Shown here piece by piece: positions 42,033 through 52,094 of a DNA stretch of 64,000 bases. The position numbers and the translations under genes were made by a program. Every line of letters starts with the position of its first letter. Within the stretch, counting starts at the first letter, position 1. Source of the DNA: Fructilactobacillus florum DSM 22689 = JCM 16035 (GTDB taxonomy: Bacteria; Bacillota; Bacilli; Lactobacillales; Lactobacillaceae); assembly GCF_001436645.1 (NCBI RefSeq), contig NZ_AYZI01000007.1, positions 1 through 64,000 of the forward strand, read 5' to 3'. A model generated the notes under the pieces. That model was not told the origin of the DNA and ran no database searches. It saw only the letters and a program-made list of their open reading frames with translations.

Positions 42033-43352
42033 ATGAAACAAGCATCGTTGTTCACCAATCAACCGTCCAGGACACCACTTGCTAATCGGGTAAGGCCCCA
42101 AACCCTTAACCAATTTGTCGGACAGCAACACTTATTAGAGCCAGGGAAGATTCTCCGCGAAATCATCGAAAGCGATCAGGTTTCTTCCATGATTTTTTGG
42201 GGTCCTCCCGGCGTTGGTAAAACCACCCTGGCTGAAATCATTGCTCGCCAGACCCAAGCCAATTTTCTGAGCTTTAGTGCTGTTGACAGTAGCATTAGTA
42301 AAATCAAAAAAATCATGCAGCAAGCTGAGCGGGATCGGGAAGTCGGACAACGCACGATGGTATTTATTGATGAAATTCACCGATTTAACAAAGCCCAACA
42401 AGATGCTTTTTTACCCTATGTTGAACGTGGCAGCATTACCCTCGTGGGTGCCACCACGGAAAATCCTTCGTTTGAGGTCAACTCCGCCCTGTTGTCCCGT
42501 TGCCAGGTCTTCGTCCTCAAACCACTAACCCCAGCAGACATCGTAACCCTACTCCAACATGCCCTGCACAACCCAGCAGGCTTTGGAGAGCAAGTCATCA
42601 CGATTACAGATCAGGAACTACAAGCAATCGCTGATTTTGCCGATGGCGATGCGCGCACGGCGCTCAACACGCTTGAAATGGCTATTCTCAACGGAGAAAA
42701 AGTCGGCAATCACGTTACGGTAACCAACCAAACCCTAGAACAGTTGCTTTCCAACAAACAGGTTCTGTATGACAAAAATGGCGAAGAGCATTACAATCTG
42801 ATCTCCGCTTTGCATAAATCCATGCGCAACAGCGACGTCGATGCCGCCATCTACTGGTTATCACGGATGTTGGCAGGTGGGGAAGATCCGCTCTACATCG
42901 CTCGCCGGCTCGTTCGCTTTGCCAGTGAAGATGTCGGACTGGCCGACACTAATGCCCTCAACGTCACCATCAATGTATTTCAAGCTTGCCAATTCATCGG
43001 CATGCCGGAGTGCGACGTCCACCTAGTCGAAGCCGTAACCTACCTGGCGCTGGCGCCTAAATCAAATGCTTTGTATCAAGCCCGACTAGCCGCGGCTAAA
43101 GATGTCAAACAGACCGCTAACGATCCGGTTCCCATGCAGATTCGCAACGCTCCCACCAAACTAATGAAAGACCTCGGTTATGGGAGCAATTACCAATTAG
43201 CTCACAATACCAAGGATAAACTAACAACTATGACCACGATGCCTCCGTCCGTCGCCGGTCATGAATATTATCTCCCAACCACACAGGGGCATGAACAGCG
43301 CTTCAAAGTACGGCTTGCCCAAATCAAAAAGTGGCATCAACAACATCAATAA
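42033..43352 (+). CDS. rarA: Replication-associated recombination protein A (RarA/MgsA)
   Basis: A 439-residue AAA+ ATPase related to clamp-loader subunits that acts at stalled replication forks. Walker A FWGPPGVGKTTLAEI, Walker B VFIDEIHRFNKAQQD, sensor GATTENPSFEVN and arginine finger SRCQVF; the C-terminal tetramerisation domain includes YGSNYQLAHN and FKVRLAQIKKWH. AGGTGA precedes the ATG. The uvrA paralog starts 21 bases after its stop, so both are probably on one transcript, joining two DNA-repair functions. Confidence 0.95.
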   Translation: MKQASLFTNQPSRTPLANRVRPQTLNQFVGQQHLLEPGKILREIIESDQVSSMIFWGPPGVGKTTLAEIIARQTQANFLSFSAVDSSISKIKKIMQQAERDREVGQRTMVFIDEIHRFNKAQQDAFLPYVERGSITLVGATTENPSFEVNSALLSRCQVFVLKPLTPADIVTLLQHALHNPAGFGEQVITITDQELQAIADFADGDARTALNTLEMAILNGEKVGNHVTVTNQTLEQLLSNKQVLYDKNGEEHYNLISALHKSMRNSDVDAAIYWLSRMLAGGEDPLYIARRLVRFASEDVGLADTNALNVTINVFQACQFIGMPECDVHLVEAVTYLALAPKSNALYQARLAAAKDVKQTANDPVPMQIRNAPTKLMKDLGYGSNYQLAHNTKDKLTTMTTMPPSVAGHEYYLPTTQGHEQRFKVRLAQIKKWHQQHQ

Positions 43353-43373
43353 AATTTCACAAGGAGTTTTAAA

Positions 43374-45931
43374 ATGGAAAATAACCAACCAGCGGTCAAG
43401 CAAATCGAAGTCCGCGGTGCACGAGTCCATAATCTTAAAAACATTGATGTGAACATCCCGCTCAATCAATTCGTCGCAATTTCCGGTTTGTCTGGTTCTG
43501 GAAAGAGTTCACTCGCAATGGGAATCCTGTATGCCGAAGGTTCGCGTCGCTATTTAGAAGCCCTCTCGACCTATACAAGACGCCGGATCAGTCAGGATCA
43601 ACAGGCGCAAGTTCAAACAGTCCGTCATATTCCGTCTGCCATCGCGCTTAAGCAACGGCCCACGGTTCCTTCCGAGCGATCGACGGTCGGCTCAATGAGC
43701 GAGCTCTTTAACGTCATTCGATTAATTTTTTCCCGGTTAGGTTCCACCGTTTGTCCGAACGGGCACCGGTTACCACCCAGCCTCAAAATTGCACAAGCCA
43801 TGGATCTCCCAGCTGGGGAGCACAGCCAGATGGGCATGATTACCTGCCCTGTTTGTCACGTTGCCTTTATGGCAAAATCTGCTGAAGACTTCGCGTTTAA
43901 CGGTGGCGGTGCTTGTCCAAAGTGCCACGGCAGTGGGCAAATTCGTGAACTAGACGAACGTAAACTAATTGGTGATGAAAATCTTAGTCTCGATCAGGGG
44001 GCGGTTGCTGCCTGGCATCTGCCCGGTCGTAACTTTATGCCAAATGTTGCTGCGACTCTGGGCGTACGAACCGATATTCCCTACCGTGACCTGACAAAAC
44101 AAGAAAAGGACATCGTACTCCACGGTCCAAGAAAAAGTACCCCGTCGACTTTCGAACTTCCACTGGTCGGGTCTTTCACACTGATAATACCTTGTACGAA
44201 AACGCCTACGCAGCTGTCTATGATTCTTTGCAGACGGTCAAAAGTAGTCGGTCAATGGCCAAAATTAACCAGTTTTTCCATTTTTCAACTTGTCCTGTCT
44301 GCCACGGAACGAGATTAGATCCCGCATTATTAACCCAACTGGTGGGGAGCCGTAACATTGCGGAAGTTTCCAAACTAACCCTCGGAAAACTAGGTGACTG
44401 GCAACAACAAACCCTCGCTAGTTTGCCGGATGAAATGCAGCAGTTGGCTAAGACCTTATTTAAAAATCTCACTGAAACCCTGCAACCACTGCTTGAACTC
44501 GGCCTTGACTATCTTACCTTAGCCCGGGATGGTAATACCCTCTCGACCGGAGAATTACAACGGATTCAGTTAGCTAAAACCATCCGTACGGAGACTACCG
44601 GGGTGCTCTATGTGCTCGATGAACCCTCGATTGGGTTACACCCGGACAATCTCAAGGGATTGGTCAACGTGTTTCGAAAACTCATCGCGCAGGGAAATTC
44701 ACTGGTGGTAGTCGACCACGATGTTGATATGATTGCAGCCGCCGACTGGGTGATCGAGATTGGCCCTGGATCGGGGGCAGCTGGAGGTCAGATAATTGCG
44801 ACCGGCACACCCCGAGCACTCACAAACAACCCCAATTCTCTGATCGGGCCATTTCTAGCTGGTCGGGCCACGATTATGCATCCTAAGGTTCCCACTGCTA
44901 AAAATGGCTCTAGTCTGGATACCGAAATGAAAATTCAGGATTATTTTAATCTCAAGCAACTTAAAATCACGATCCCTGGCAATCAAATCACCGCCGTGAC
45001 TGGCTTTTCGGGAGCTGGCAAGACCAGTCTCATCCTCGATAGTTTGGTTCCAGCCATTCAAGCACACGCCTCCCGTGAACGACTTCCCCAGCAGGTTACT
45101 CAACTTAAAACAAAGTTTACCAACGTCGTCAGTGTGGATGCCAAACCAGTTGGTAAAAATACCCGTTCGACCTTGGCAACTTATACAACCATCATGGATC
45201 AGCTCCGCACCCTCTTCGCTGCCCAACCTGCTGCTAAACAGCAGCAGCTAGGTCGCGCTGCTTTCTCTTATAACAATAAGCAGGGCGCCTGTCCTAATTG
45301 CGGTGGGGTCGGAACCATTACGCTCGATGTTCAATACCTACCGGATGTCGTCGAAACCTGTCCCGTTTGTCATGGCACGCAGTACAAAGACGTTGTCCAA
45401 CAAATTCGCTGGCACGGTTATAGCATCGTCGATATCCTAAACATGTCCGTTAAAACGGCACTCCCAGTCTTTGCGGAACTGCCTAAGATTGAACAACAAC
45501 TCCAGTTGCTAACTGATATCGGGCTAGATTATCTGCACCTGGGTGAAAGTACTCCCAGCCTGTCTGGTGGTGAAGCGCAACGTCTCAAGTTGGTAAGTCA
45601 TCTAAAAAAACGCCAGACCAAAACGCTGTTTGTCTTTGACGAACCCTCGGTCGGGCTTCATCCCAAGGACGTCCAGACTCTCCTTGGGGTTTTGAATCAA
45701 TTAAAGAAACGTGGTGCGACGATCATTATCATTACTCATGACCTTGACTTGATGGCCAACGTCGATTACATGATTGACCTCGGACCACGAGGAGGCGACC
45801 AAGGCGGTCAGCTAATGGCCGCCGGAAACCCACGAGAATTGGTCAAAGAGCCCACGAGCATCACTTTGCAATATTTGCGCCAGCATTTTAAGAAATTTGG
45901 GTTGCTACATGAAAATGCTGATAAAGCTTAA
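43374..45931 (+). pseudogene. UvrA paralog (UvrA2-like), one-base frameshift
   Basis: A double-ABC excinuclease A-like protein of about 852 residues split over two frames. Part one has Walker [13 protein letters not shown] (36-47) and a zinc site CPVC...CPKCHG; part two has LSTGELQRIQ, VLDEPSIGLHP, the second Walker A GFSGAGKTSL, CPNCGG...CPVCHG, LSGGEAQRLK and FDEPSVGLHP. The frames join if one A is added to the five A at 44132-44136, restoring [15 protein letters not shown]. All catalytic motifs are otherwise intact. It is shorter than canonical UvrA (about 940), as in UvrA2-type proteins linked to drug tolerance. AAGGAG precedes the start. It may be a recent pseudogene, slippage-restored expression, or sequencing error. 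Confidence 0.85.
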
Positions 45932-45955
45932 AAAAAATTAAGTTTTGATGTTAAT

Positions 45956-45996
45956 TAAAAATGTTCCGTCCTCAAATTGAGAACGGAACATTTTTA
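45956..45996. terminator. Bidirectional terminator
   Basis: AAAAATGTTCCGT pairs with ACGGAACATTTTT, loop extended by CTCAA/TTGAG. It ends both the uvrA-paralog and the convergent DUF262 gene transcripts. Confidence 0.9.
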
Positions 45997-46017
45997 CTAA
46001 TAACAAGCGTAAAAAGC

Positions 46018-48018
46018 TTATCTGATTGTGTAAAAAATTTGATTACTCAAGTCTGCAATTTCAGCAACTTTAGTAACAAAAGCTTTAATATGGTTAGCCG
46101 AAAGATTTCGTTCCAGTTCGTCACCATTAACTAACTTTTTGGGTTTCCTAAGATTAGTGAAAAATTGGCGTTTTAGAGCTACATCATTCCTTGCTATCTG
46201 ATATTTAGATGGTTTATTGGTTACCAAATAATTCATAAAAGTAAACAAAAATTCTTGCCAAGAACTAATGCGATAATTCTTACCTTGAATCATAATATTT
46301 ACTGGCTTTTTCCCAGTCACATTGATAGCAGTATCAATCCGATAGGTACCGGACTGCACACCATTATTTTTCACCGCAAAGGTTGGAAACGGAAAAATCT
46401 CCAATAGTTCCTGTGTCAGTTGTGCTGTCCGTTTCGCAATAGAAGTTGCATTCCAAATATCGTAGTCACTGGGAATGTTTCTCGTAATCATAATATTAGA
46501 TTTTTGATATACTGCTCGCTTTTTATCGAATGGAGCATTACTCATTTCTTGATTGTATTTGGTCAAAGTAAGATTTCCTAACGTATTAACATATCTGTCA
46601 TGAAATGAATCAACATTCACAACTGCTAGCCGCCAATCATTGCTCAACGTTTGCGGCATAACATGTTCAATTTGAGCATCAGTAAAATCAATGGTTTCTT
46701 TTGATCGATGTTGCTCTAATAATTCCAAGGTTAATTTAGCTAAATCTGACTCTCGATAGATATCTGTTGTTTTCAATGTTTCCGTAAAATCACGATCAGA
46801 AACAAACCGGTTGCGAAGAAGCGTTAATTCCCGTTGGTAAAACCCCGTAGTAGCTGCTGGTAAAACACATAAATTACTAATAATACTATTTAATCCTGCT
46901 GTACTTAACTGGCAAATCTTCAGTCGGAACAAATAGTTAGTTAAAGTTTGAACAATTTTAATCCAATCTGCTTTTGAGAGTCGATTTTTCACCACTTGGT
47001 CTTGCAACATTAGTAGGTAGGGATATACAACCTTACTTTTCATTCGATTAATAATTTCCAAAGAATGGTTGATTTCCGGGTTATCCGTTTGAGACTGTTG
47101 AAAATGCACATAATAATAAGCAAATCGTAGTAAATCAGTTAAGGCTTGTTGAGGATTCCAATGTTGCGCTATGAAAAATTGCTGATACCCATGATAAACA
47201 TCAGATTTCTTGATTGGGTGGCTAGCATGCATGCTCATAATTAAATAACGCCAAATGAACTCAGTGAAATCAGCGCCCGCAAACAGCTGTTCTAATTTCA
47301 CCCAATAATTCTGATAAAGATTGCGTTGTTCATCTGGCCCCACCTGCATTAGTAAATAATTTCTAATTAAATCAGTCGCCGATAATGATAATCCAGTAGA
47401 ATTCAAACTTTCAAAAACTACCTCAGGGTTTTCTGAGTCTGGTCCTAATGTGAGCTCAATGTTAACAATGATTAATTGTCGCAAAGCATCTAACAATGTA
47501 CGCGCTGAAAAAGTTGATTGACTCACCCTGTGACAAAATAATCGATAATTTGCAACTAGCTTCGAGTTCGATTCAGATTGAATTTCGGCGGAGCGCTCCT
47601 GAACAATACTCATAAAAGCCATGCGATCTCGTTCGACCGACTTCAATTTTACACGTTCATTATCTGACAATCTCGAATTAAGCAAATATTGATCACATTG
47701 ATCTGACAACTGTTTATCCGAATTTCTAAGGGCACAAATCAATAGCATTAGGGTAGTTAAACGTTGCTGCCCATCAATCATCTGCTTGGTTTCTTTAACA
47801 TTTATTTCTCGGTACGAAACGTACACAATCGTCCCAAAAAAATGCTCTTTTTGGCTGTCAACAATCTGCTCTAAATCTGCAAACAATGTCTCGCATTGAT
47901 CCGTACTCCATTCGTAATGGCGCTGAAAAACTGGGATTTCAAGAATCACGTTGTCATTCTTTAAAAAATCAAGGACATTGATACTGCCAGCGTCAATAGG
48001 TTTACTTTTTGATTGCAA
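46018..48018 (-). CDS. DUF262-DUF1524 (GmrSD-like) type IV restriction protein
   Basis: A 666-residue single-chain protein. The N-terminal DUF262 domain has IPVFQRHYEWS (28-38) and IDGQQRLTTLM (81-91), the ParB-like nucleotide-binding motif of GmrS. The C-terminal DUF1524 nuclease has IEHVMPQTL (450-458) and NTLGNLTLTKYNQEMSN (about 479-495), the His-Asn-Asn HNH core. A further domain of about 115 residues follows and is unassigned. Relatives cut phage DNA with modified bases and are blocked or triggered by nucleotide binding. Start is TTG at 48018, with GGAG seven bases upstream. Monocistronic; it is the only apparently intact defence gene of the window. Confidence 0.88.
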   Translation of the reverse strand: MQSKSKPIDAGSINVLDFLKNDNVILEIPVFQRHYEWSTDQCETLFADLEQIVDSQKEHFFGTIVYVSYREINVKETKQMIDGQQRLTTLMLLICALRNSDKQLSDQCDQYLLNSRLSDNERVKLKSVERDRMAFMSIVQERSAEIQSESNSKLVANYRLFCHRVSQSTFSARTLLDALRQLIIVNIELTLGPDSENPEVVFESLNSTGLSLSATDLIRNYLLMQVGPDEQRNLYQNYWVKLEQLFAGADFTEFIWRYLIMSMHASHPIKKSDVYHGYQQFFIAQHWNPQQALTDLLRFAYYYVHFQQSQTDNPEINHSLEIINRMKSKVVYPYLLMLQDQVVKNRLSKADWIKIVQTLTNYLFRLKICQLSTAGLNSIISNLCVLPAATTGFYQRELTLLRNRFVSDRDFTETLKTTDIYRESDLAKLTLELLEQHRSKETIDFTDAQIEHVMPQTLSNDWRLAVVNVDSFHDRYVNTLGNLTLTKYNQEMSNAPFDKKRAVYQKSNIMITRNIPSDYDIWNATSIAKRTAQLTQELLEIFPFPTFAVKNNGVQSGTYRIDTAINVTGKKPVNIMIQGKNYRISSWQEFLFTFMNYLVTNKPSKYQIARNDVALKRQFFTNLRKPKKLVNGDELERNLSANHIKAFVTKVAEIADLSNQIFYTIR

Positions 48019-48223
48019 TCTCCTGCTCCATCTCTTGCTTTAAAATTAAGCTTAACTATGTAAATCAGAATAATACTAAAATTAATTAACTAGTTTAATT
48101 CTATCAAGATTATGAGATTAAGATAACCCCCAAAAAACAACTAATTAATAATTCAAGCTGTTGAAAACTAGGTTAATTCGATATAATTAATTTAATTATT
48201 AATCGGAAAGATTGAGGATTCTC

Positions 48224-48988
48224 ATGCAAACCCGTCTAAAACGAAACCAAGGAAAAAAACACCATAAAGTAACCTTCATTATGCTAATAATTAGTTTAAT
48301 CTTCTTAGTCATACTAGGACTGTATTTATACCGTCAAACTCAGCAAAAAGCTACTATAAATCACCCAAAAACAAGCCAAACACGAAAACCTGATAAGAAA
48401 ATAAAGACAAAACCAAAAAATAATCACGATGCTACTAACAAAAATATCCCGACTAACAGGAGTACCAGTAACCAAGCAATTCCCGAAGCAATGCAAGGTA
48501 CCTGGTATCCGGCCGATGATGAAAACATTTCTGGTTTAAACGGATATCTCCAAATCAATAATGAGACGTTAACCTGGACAATCGCTGCACCACAGCAAGA
48601 ACAAGGAACCTATGTTTTTAAAATCGATCGAGACGGAACTGGTTATAATCTAACTCCGCAAGGAAGTGCACCCTTTGAAAACTCAAGTTATCTCATTGAG
48701 CGGCAGGATGCTGATACGATTACTTTAGCCTTTCATGGTGGTACGGCTAGATTTTCAAAGAATCCCAATCCGGACACAGTGAATAACAATCAGGAATCAG
48801 AGCAATCTCAAGTTCCTGACGATTACTTAGTTTCGAAAAATAACCCAGGTCCATACGAGGTTGTTAGTGGAAAAGATGATAATACAGTAATTGTCAGAAA
48901 CACTGAAACTGGAGAAGAAATCGAAAAACCAGTAGTACATAATCCAGATTGGGATTATGTACACGATAGGCCAATTGAATATAATTAG
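48224..48988 (+). CDS. Membrane-anchored hypothetical protein with lysine-rich linker
   Basis: A 254-residue protein: a basic N-terminus, one transmembrane segment (about 17-38, VTFIMLIISLIFLVILGLYL), a Lys/Asn/Thr-rich linker to about residue 85, and a beta-rich extracytoplasmic domain (about 88-180) with WYPADDENISG and LTWTIAAPQQ. An acidic tail repeats V-x-D/N-Y and ends near WDYVHDRPIEYN. GAGG is six bases before the ATG at 48224. No family is recognised with certainty; the layout is like the lipocalin-like extracytoplasmic domains common in lactobacilli. Confidence 0.7.
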   Translation: MQTRLKRNQGKKHHKVTFIMLIISLIFLVILGLYLYRQTQQKATINHPKTSQTRKPDKKIKTKPKNNHDATNKNIPTNRSTSNQAIPEAMQGTWYPADDENISGLNGYLQINNETLTWTIAAPQQEQGTYVFKIDRDGTGYNLTPQGSAPFENSSYLIERQDADTITLAFHGGTARFSKNPNPDTVNNNQESEQSQVPDDYLVSKNNPGPYEVVSGKDDNTVIVRNTETGEEIEKPVVHNPDWDYVHDRPIEYN

Positions 48989-49076
48989 TATTGCACTCAC
49001 TTAACATAGTAAAAGTTCAAGATCACTCAACAACTGTCTTTTTTGATAGCATGCTTCTAATGGTACGTACTATTAT

Positions 49077-49234
49077 ATGCTTGATAAAAATTTGGAAAAC
49101 AATCCCCAAGCCGTTTTAAATGAAGATAAAAAACAAATTTACGCTTATTAAAAGCTACTGAGTATAAGCCTGTAACTAAATTTAAGGGAGCTAAAGCGGT
49201 TACTAACTTGCTCAATAATCCAGATGAGGAATAA
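49077..49234 (+). pseudogene. Decayed antitoxin gene of a PemK-type pair
   Basis: A frame from ATG 49077 reads MLDKNLENNPQAVLNEDKKQ and stops at 49149; in the next frame the sequence continues ATEYKPVTKFKGAKAVTNLL and ends NNPDEE at TAA 49232. Joined by one frameshift near 49148 it makes a small acidic protein of about 50 residues, the size and style of antitoxins upstream of lactobacillus PemK-type toxins. Its stop overlaps an ATG (TAATG), as in toxin-antitoxin operons. Confidence 0.55.
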
Positions 49235-49579
49235 TGACTTAATTAATCTATACGTTATTTTCATAGAAACTAGCGGCGGCAAGTCGCGACCAGTATTAAT
49301 TCGGAAAATAGCATCACAGACAATGTAAAAATTTAAAATAAATATCAAATCTCAAAAAACAATATTATCAGATAATTAGCGAATAGCTAGATTAAAAAGA
49401 CTTCGTTGGTTAATCTTGGAAATGTTTTCAGTTTCCCAGCCACTGGATTAAATTTTAAAGAAATTGGTAATTTAAGTAAGTCAGACCAGATTAACCCTCA
49501 TAATTTTGCCGTTACCTTAAAATCCAATAGAAAAAGTAAAAAAACAATCATCCTAATAACTATGATGATTGTTTTTTAA
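49234..49579 (+). pseudogene. Decayed PemK/MazF-type toxin gene
   Basis: After the ATG at 49234, overlapping the antitoxin stop, a stop follows after two codons, but later frames read IFIETSGGKSRPVLIRKI, matching the GKSRP loop of PemK/MazF endoribonucleases, and further on LVNLGNVFSFPATGLNFKEI with GNLSKSD, the usual C-terminal end of the family. At least two frameshifts and two stops separate these pieces. It is inactive. The end overlaps a terminator. Confidence 0.6.
49540..49577 (+). terminator. Terminator of the former toxin-antitoxin unit
   Basis: AAAAACAATCATC (49540-49552) pairs with GATGATTGTTTTT (49564-49576), with flanking A and T tracts. Confidence 0.8.
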
Positions 49580-49812
49580 GTTGGCAAATTTAATAATTAT
49601 TTCAAAATTTTTTAACATAAGTATTAGTATCGGAACCGTTAAATTTAATGATCGATTATTGATAAACTGCCTGTAATTTCATGTTTTGATTTCAAAAATA
49701 ATAGATAAATAAACTCAACATTTTACTAATTACTAACTAATTAAATGTAAATGATATCAATATAAAAACTAAAAATTATATAAAAAATTAATTTTATTTT
49801 TATAATTTAACT

Positions 49813-50676
49813 TTACAAATCTTCATTATTATAATAGTCAATAAAATCATTTGGATATTTTGCTATATCGTTTTCAATAAGTCTCTTTGCACCACCAGCA
49901 TCCTTCTTAGCTTTATCTATAATTTGCTTTTTTTTCGGCTTTTTGCCTGTTTTTTGTAATCTATCATTAATTATTCGTGGTGCAATAACGTTTCTAATAT
50001 AATCATCTGGATTTTTTTTAAACTTTTTTTCTTCAACCATACAATTAGGTACAAGTAGTGTGAATTTACCATTGGCGTAGAAATTTTTTTCTACATTTTC
50101 TTTCTTCCATTCACAATCCTTATCAGCCCAATAGTATAAAGTTTCCGTTCTTTTATGCAAAGAATTATCACGTCCCAATCTTTTTACAGTTTCTATAGTA
50201 AAATTGTATAATTCTTTTTCAATTAATCTAGTAGTTAAATCTGAAACACTATCATATGAAAAACCAGGAACGAACATCGTTAAAGCTGATAGCCTGCACG
50301 CATTTCCATTCAGTTTAGCAAGACCAGAATATTTCTCAGTATTAAGATTCAAACTATTTAACATTTCATGAAAAAGGTCTTTGTTCGGACCATGTCCAAC
50401 TGATTTATTTTTACTATATCCTAACCCAGTAGCATTTTCTTCAGGGACTGAATCTATTTTTGAAAGGTTTTCTGCCTTGTTTCCCATAACAAATTCAAAG
50501 AATGAATCAATTCTTTTCTCAGCATTTTCACTATCCTCGCCACTAAATTTTTTTTTATTTTTACATACAAGTATTGGATTTATAAATGCTTCACTATCAG
50601 TGTCTAAATATCTATCGTAATAGGTTGGGGATTCATTTTTTTTTAAAATGTCAGACATTTTTGCGTTTTTTTTCAA
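49813..50676 (-). CDS. Unidentified protein in the accessory region
   Basis: A 287-residue soluble protein, rich in Lys and Asn. I do not recognise a named family with certainty. Motifs that look conserved are GLGYSKNKSVGHGP (about 85-98), a region MFVPGFSYDSVSDLTTRLIE (about 135-155), a Trp-containing stretch YYWADKDCEW, and FTLLVPNCMVEE; similar arrangements occur in hypothetical proteins of bacterial defence islands. The C-terminus is lysine-rich. Start taken as TTG at 50676, eight bases after GGGGTG; ATG codons at 50685/50682 are too close to it. AT content is higher than in the core genes. Flanked by the decayed toxin and the broken methylase; a nuclease or abortive-infection role is speculation. 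Confidence 0.6.
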   Translation of the reverse strand: MKKNAKMSDILKKNESPTYYDRYLDTDSEAFINPILVCKNKKKFSGEDSENAEKRIDSFFEFVMGNKAENLSKIDSVPEENATGLGYSKNKSVGHGPNKDLFHEMLNSLNLNTEKYSGLAKLNGNACRLSALTMFVPGFSYDSVSDLTTRLIEKELYNFTIETVKRLGRDNSLHKRTETLYYWADKDCEWKKENVEKNFYANGKFTLLVPNCMVEEKKFKKNPDDYIRNVIAPRIINDRLQKTGKKPKKKQIIDKAKKDAGGAKRLIENDIAKYPNDFIDYYNNEDL

Positions 50677-50903
50677 AATCATCACCCCATATATATTAAT
50701 AAAAATATTATTATAGTAACCTGTTAAAAGAGAGCTATGCTTAGTTTACAGAAACGATTAAGGGTAGTAAAGTTTACCAAATAATAAATAATCTTTATAC
50801 TTCGTAGTCAATTTTACCACACTCTACCATAAAAATTTATAAAATTATTTCAATAATAAAATTTAATTTAATACTTTCTCGTACCTTTAAGTAAATTTGC
50901 TAA

Positions 50904-51456
50904 GTAGATAATTACTTGCAACTGTTTTTAAATTATTCTGATGTAGAGAGAGCTGCAAGGTTTATTTATTTATTTAAATAAGTCAGGATTTAATGGTCTA
51001 TGGAGAGTCAATTCCAACGGACAAAACAACGTTCCCTATGGTAAACACAAAAAATTAAACTTATTTCCATCATCTTTAAGAAATGATGCATACTATTTAG
51101 AAAATAACGATGTTAAAATTATTAATTATGATTTTAGAGATGCAGTTTCAACTGCTCAAAAAAATGATTTTGTATATTTTGATCCGCCTTATATACCTCT
51201 TACACCGACTTCTTCGTTCACAAATTATACTAAAAATGGGTTTGGTATGGTTCAACAAAAAGAGCTAAGAGATCTAGCAATTTCATTGACCCATAAAAAT
51301 GTAAAAGTTATGATTTCAAATTCTTCAAGTGAGATTACAAAAGAACTATATAAATCAAAAACATTTAAAATACGAACCGTTAGAGCTGGCAGAGCAATAA
51401 ATTCTAACGGTAAAAAAAGAGGTAAGGTCGATGAATTTATCATAACTAATTATTAA
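50904..51456 (+). pseudogene. Truncated Dam-type adenine methylase
   Basis: The C-terminal half of an N6-adenine methyltransferase of the DpnM/Dam group: RAARFIYLNKSGFNGL after correction, WRVNSNGQNNVPYGKHKK, the catalytic DPPY motif in FVYFDPPYIPLTPTSSF, and RAINSNGKKRGKVDEFIITN at the end. The N-terminal half with the S-adenosylmethionine motif is missing: an in-frame stop lies at 50901 and nothing like it is upstream. In addition, four TTTA units at 50961-50976 shift the frame; three would restore it. Such enzymes methylate GATC and pair with a restriction nuclease. Confidence 0.8.
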
Positions 51457-51470
51457 AATTATAGACCAAA

Positions 51471-52094
51471 CTACCAATAATCGTATTTATCAAAAAATAT
51501 TTTAATTCCATCTTTACGTAAATTATCAAAGTAATCCTCATATTTTTCCTGAGCATTTACTTGCTGCGTCTTTGCATCGTTTTTGTCCTTACCTTTACCA
51601 TAAATAAACCAACTACTGTTAAATAAAGCTGAAAATTGAACAGTTGGTTTTGGTTCAAATTGTAATTCGTTAAAAATCTTTTGATACAATTTTCTTTTAT
51701 TAACAAATCCAAACATTTTTTCATCGACAGAACCAGAGGTTTGCTGCCATTTCTTTTCAACTATAAAAATAGTGTTTGTATCAAAATTAAAGAAAGCCTC
51801 ATCTGGTTTCCATAATTTTTTGTTTACATTATTTAATTCAGTTGTTTCATGCAATGCATTGTAAAAAGCTGCTTGCTTTGTAATCAAACCAACATAATGA
51901 TTATCAGATTTTTTGTAGATTTCATATGAAACAGTTTTAGATTTAATAATTTCATCTTGTTATCTAAACGTATGCTCTTTTAAATAATATTCGTTATAAA
52001 GATCCGTGTGGACTTTTGTCATTAGATCAGTAGTCTTTTCAAATTTCAAACCACTATCATTAGTTCTATATCCACTACTTCCATGCTGTTTCAA
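51471..52094 (-). pseudogene. Nonsense-interrupted PD-(D/E)XK nuclease, probable restriction enzyme
   Basis: About 207 codons from a TTG at 52092-52094 (preceded by GGGGTGA) to the stop at 51471, with one in-frame TAA at 51961-51963. The pieces read GSSGYRTNDSGLKFEKTTD before the stop and ITKQAAFYNALHETT after it. The core WKPDEAFFNFDTNTIFIVEKK gives the D-x(n)-E-x-K catalytic pattern, followed by GSVDEKMFGFVNKRK, seen in several restriction endonucleases. It is tail to tail with the Dam-type methylase remnant, 14 bases apart, so it is probably the partner nuclease of that lost restriction-modification system. Confidence 0.7.
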
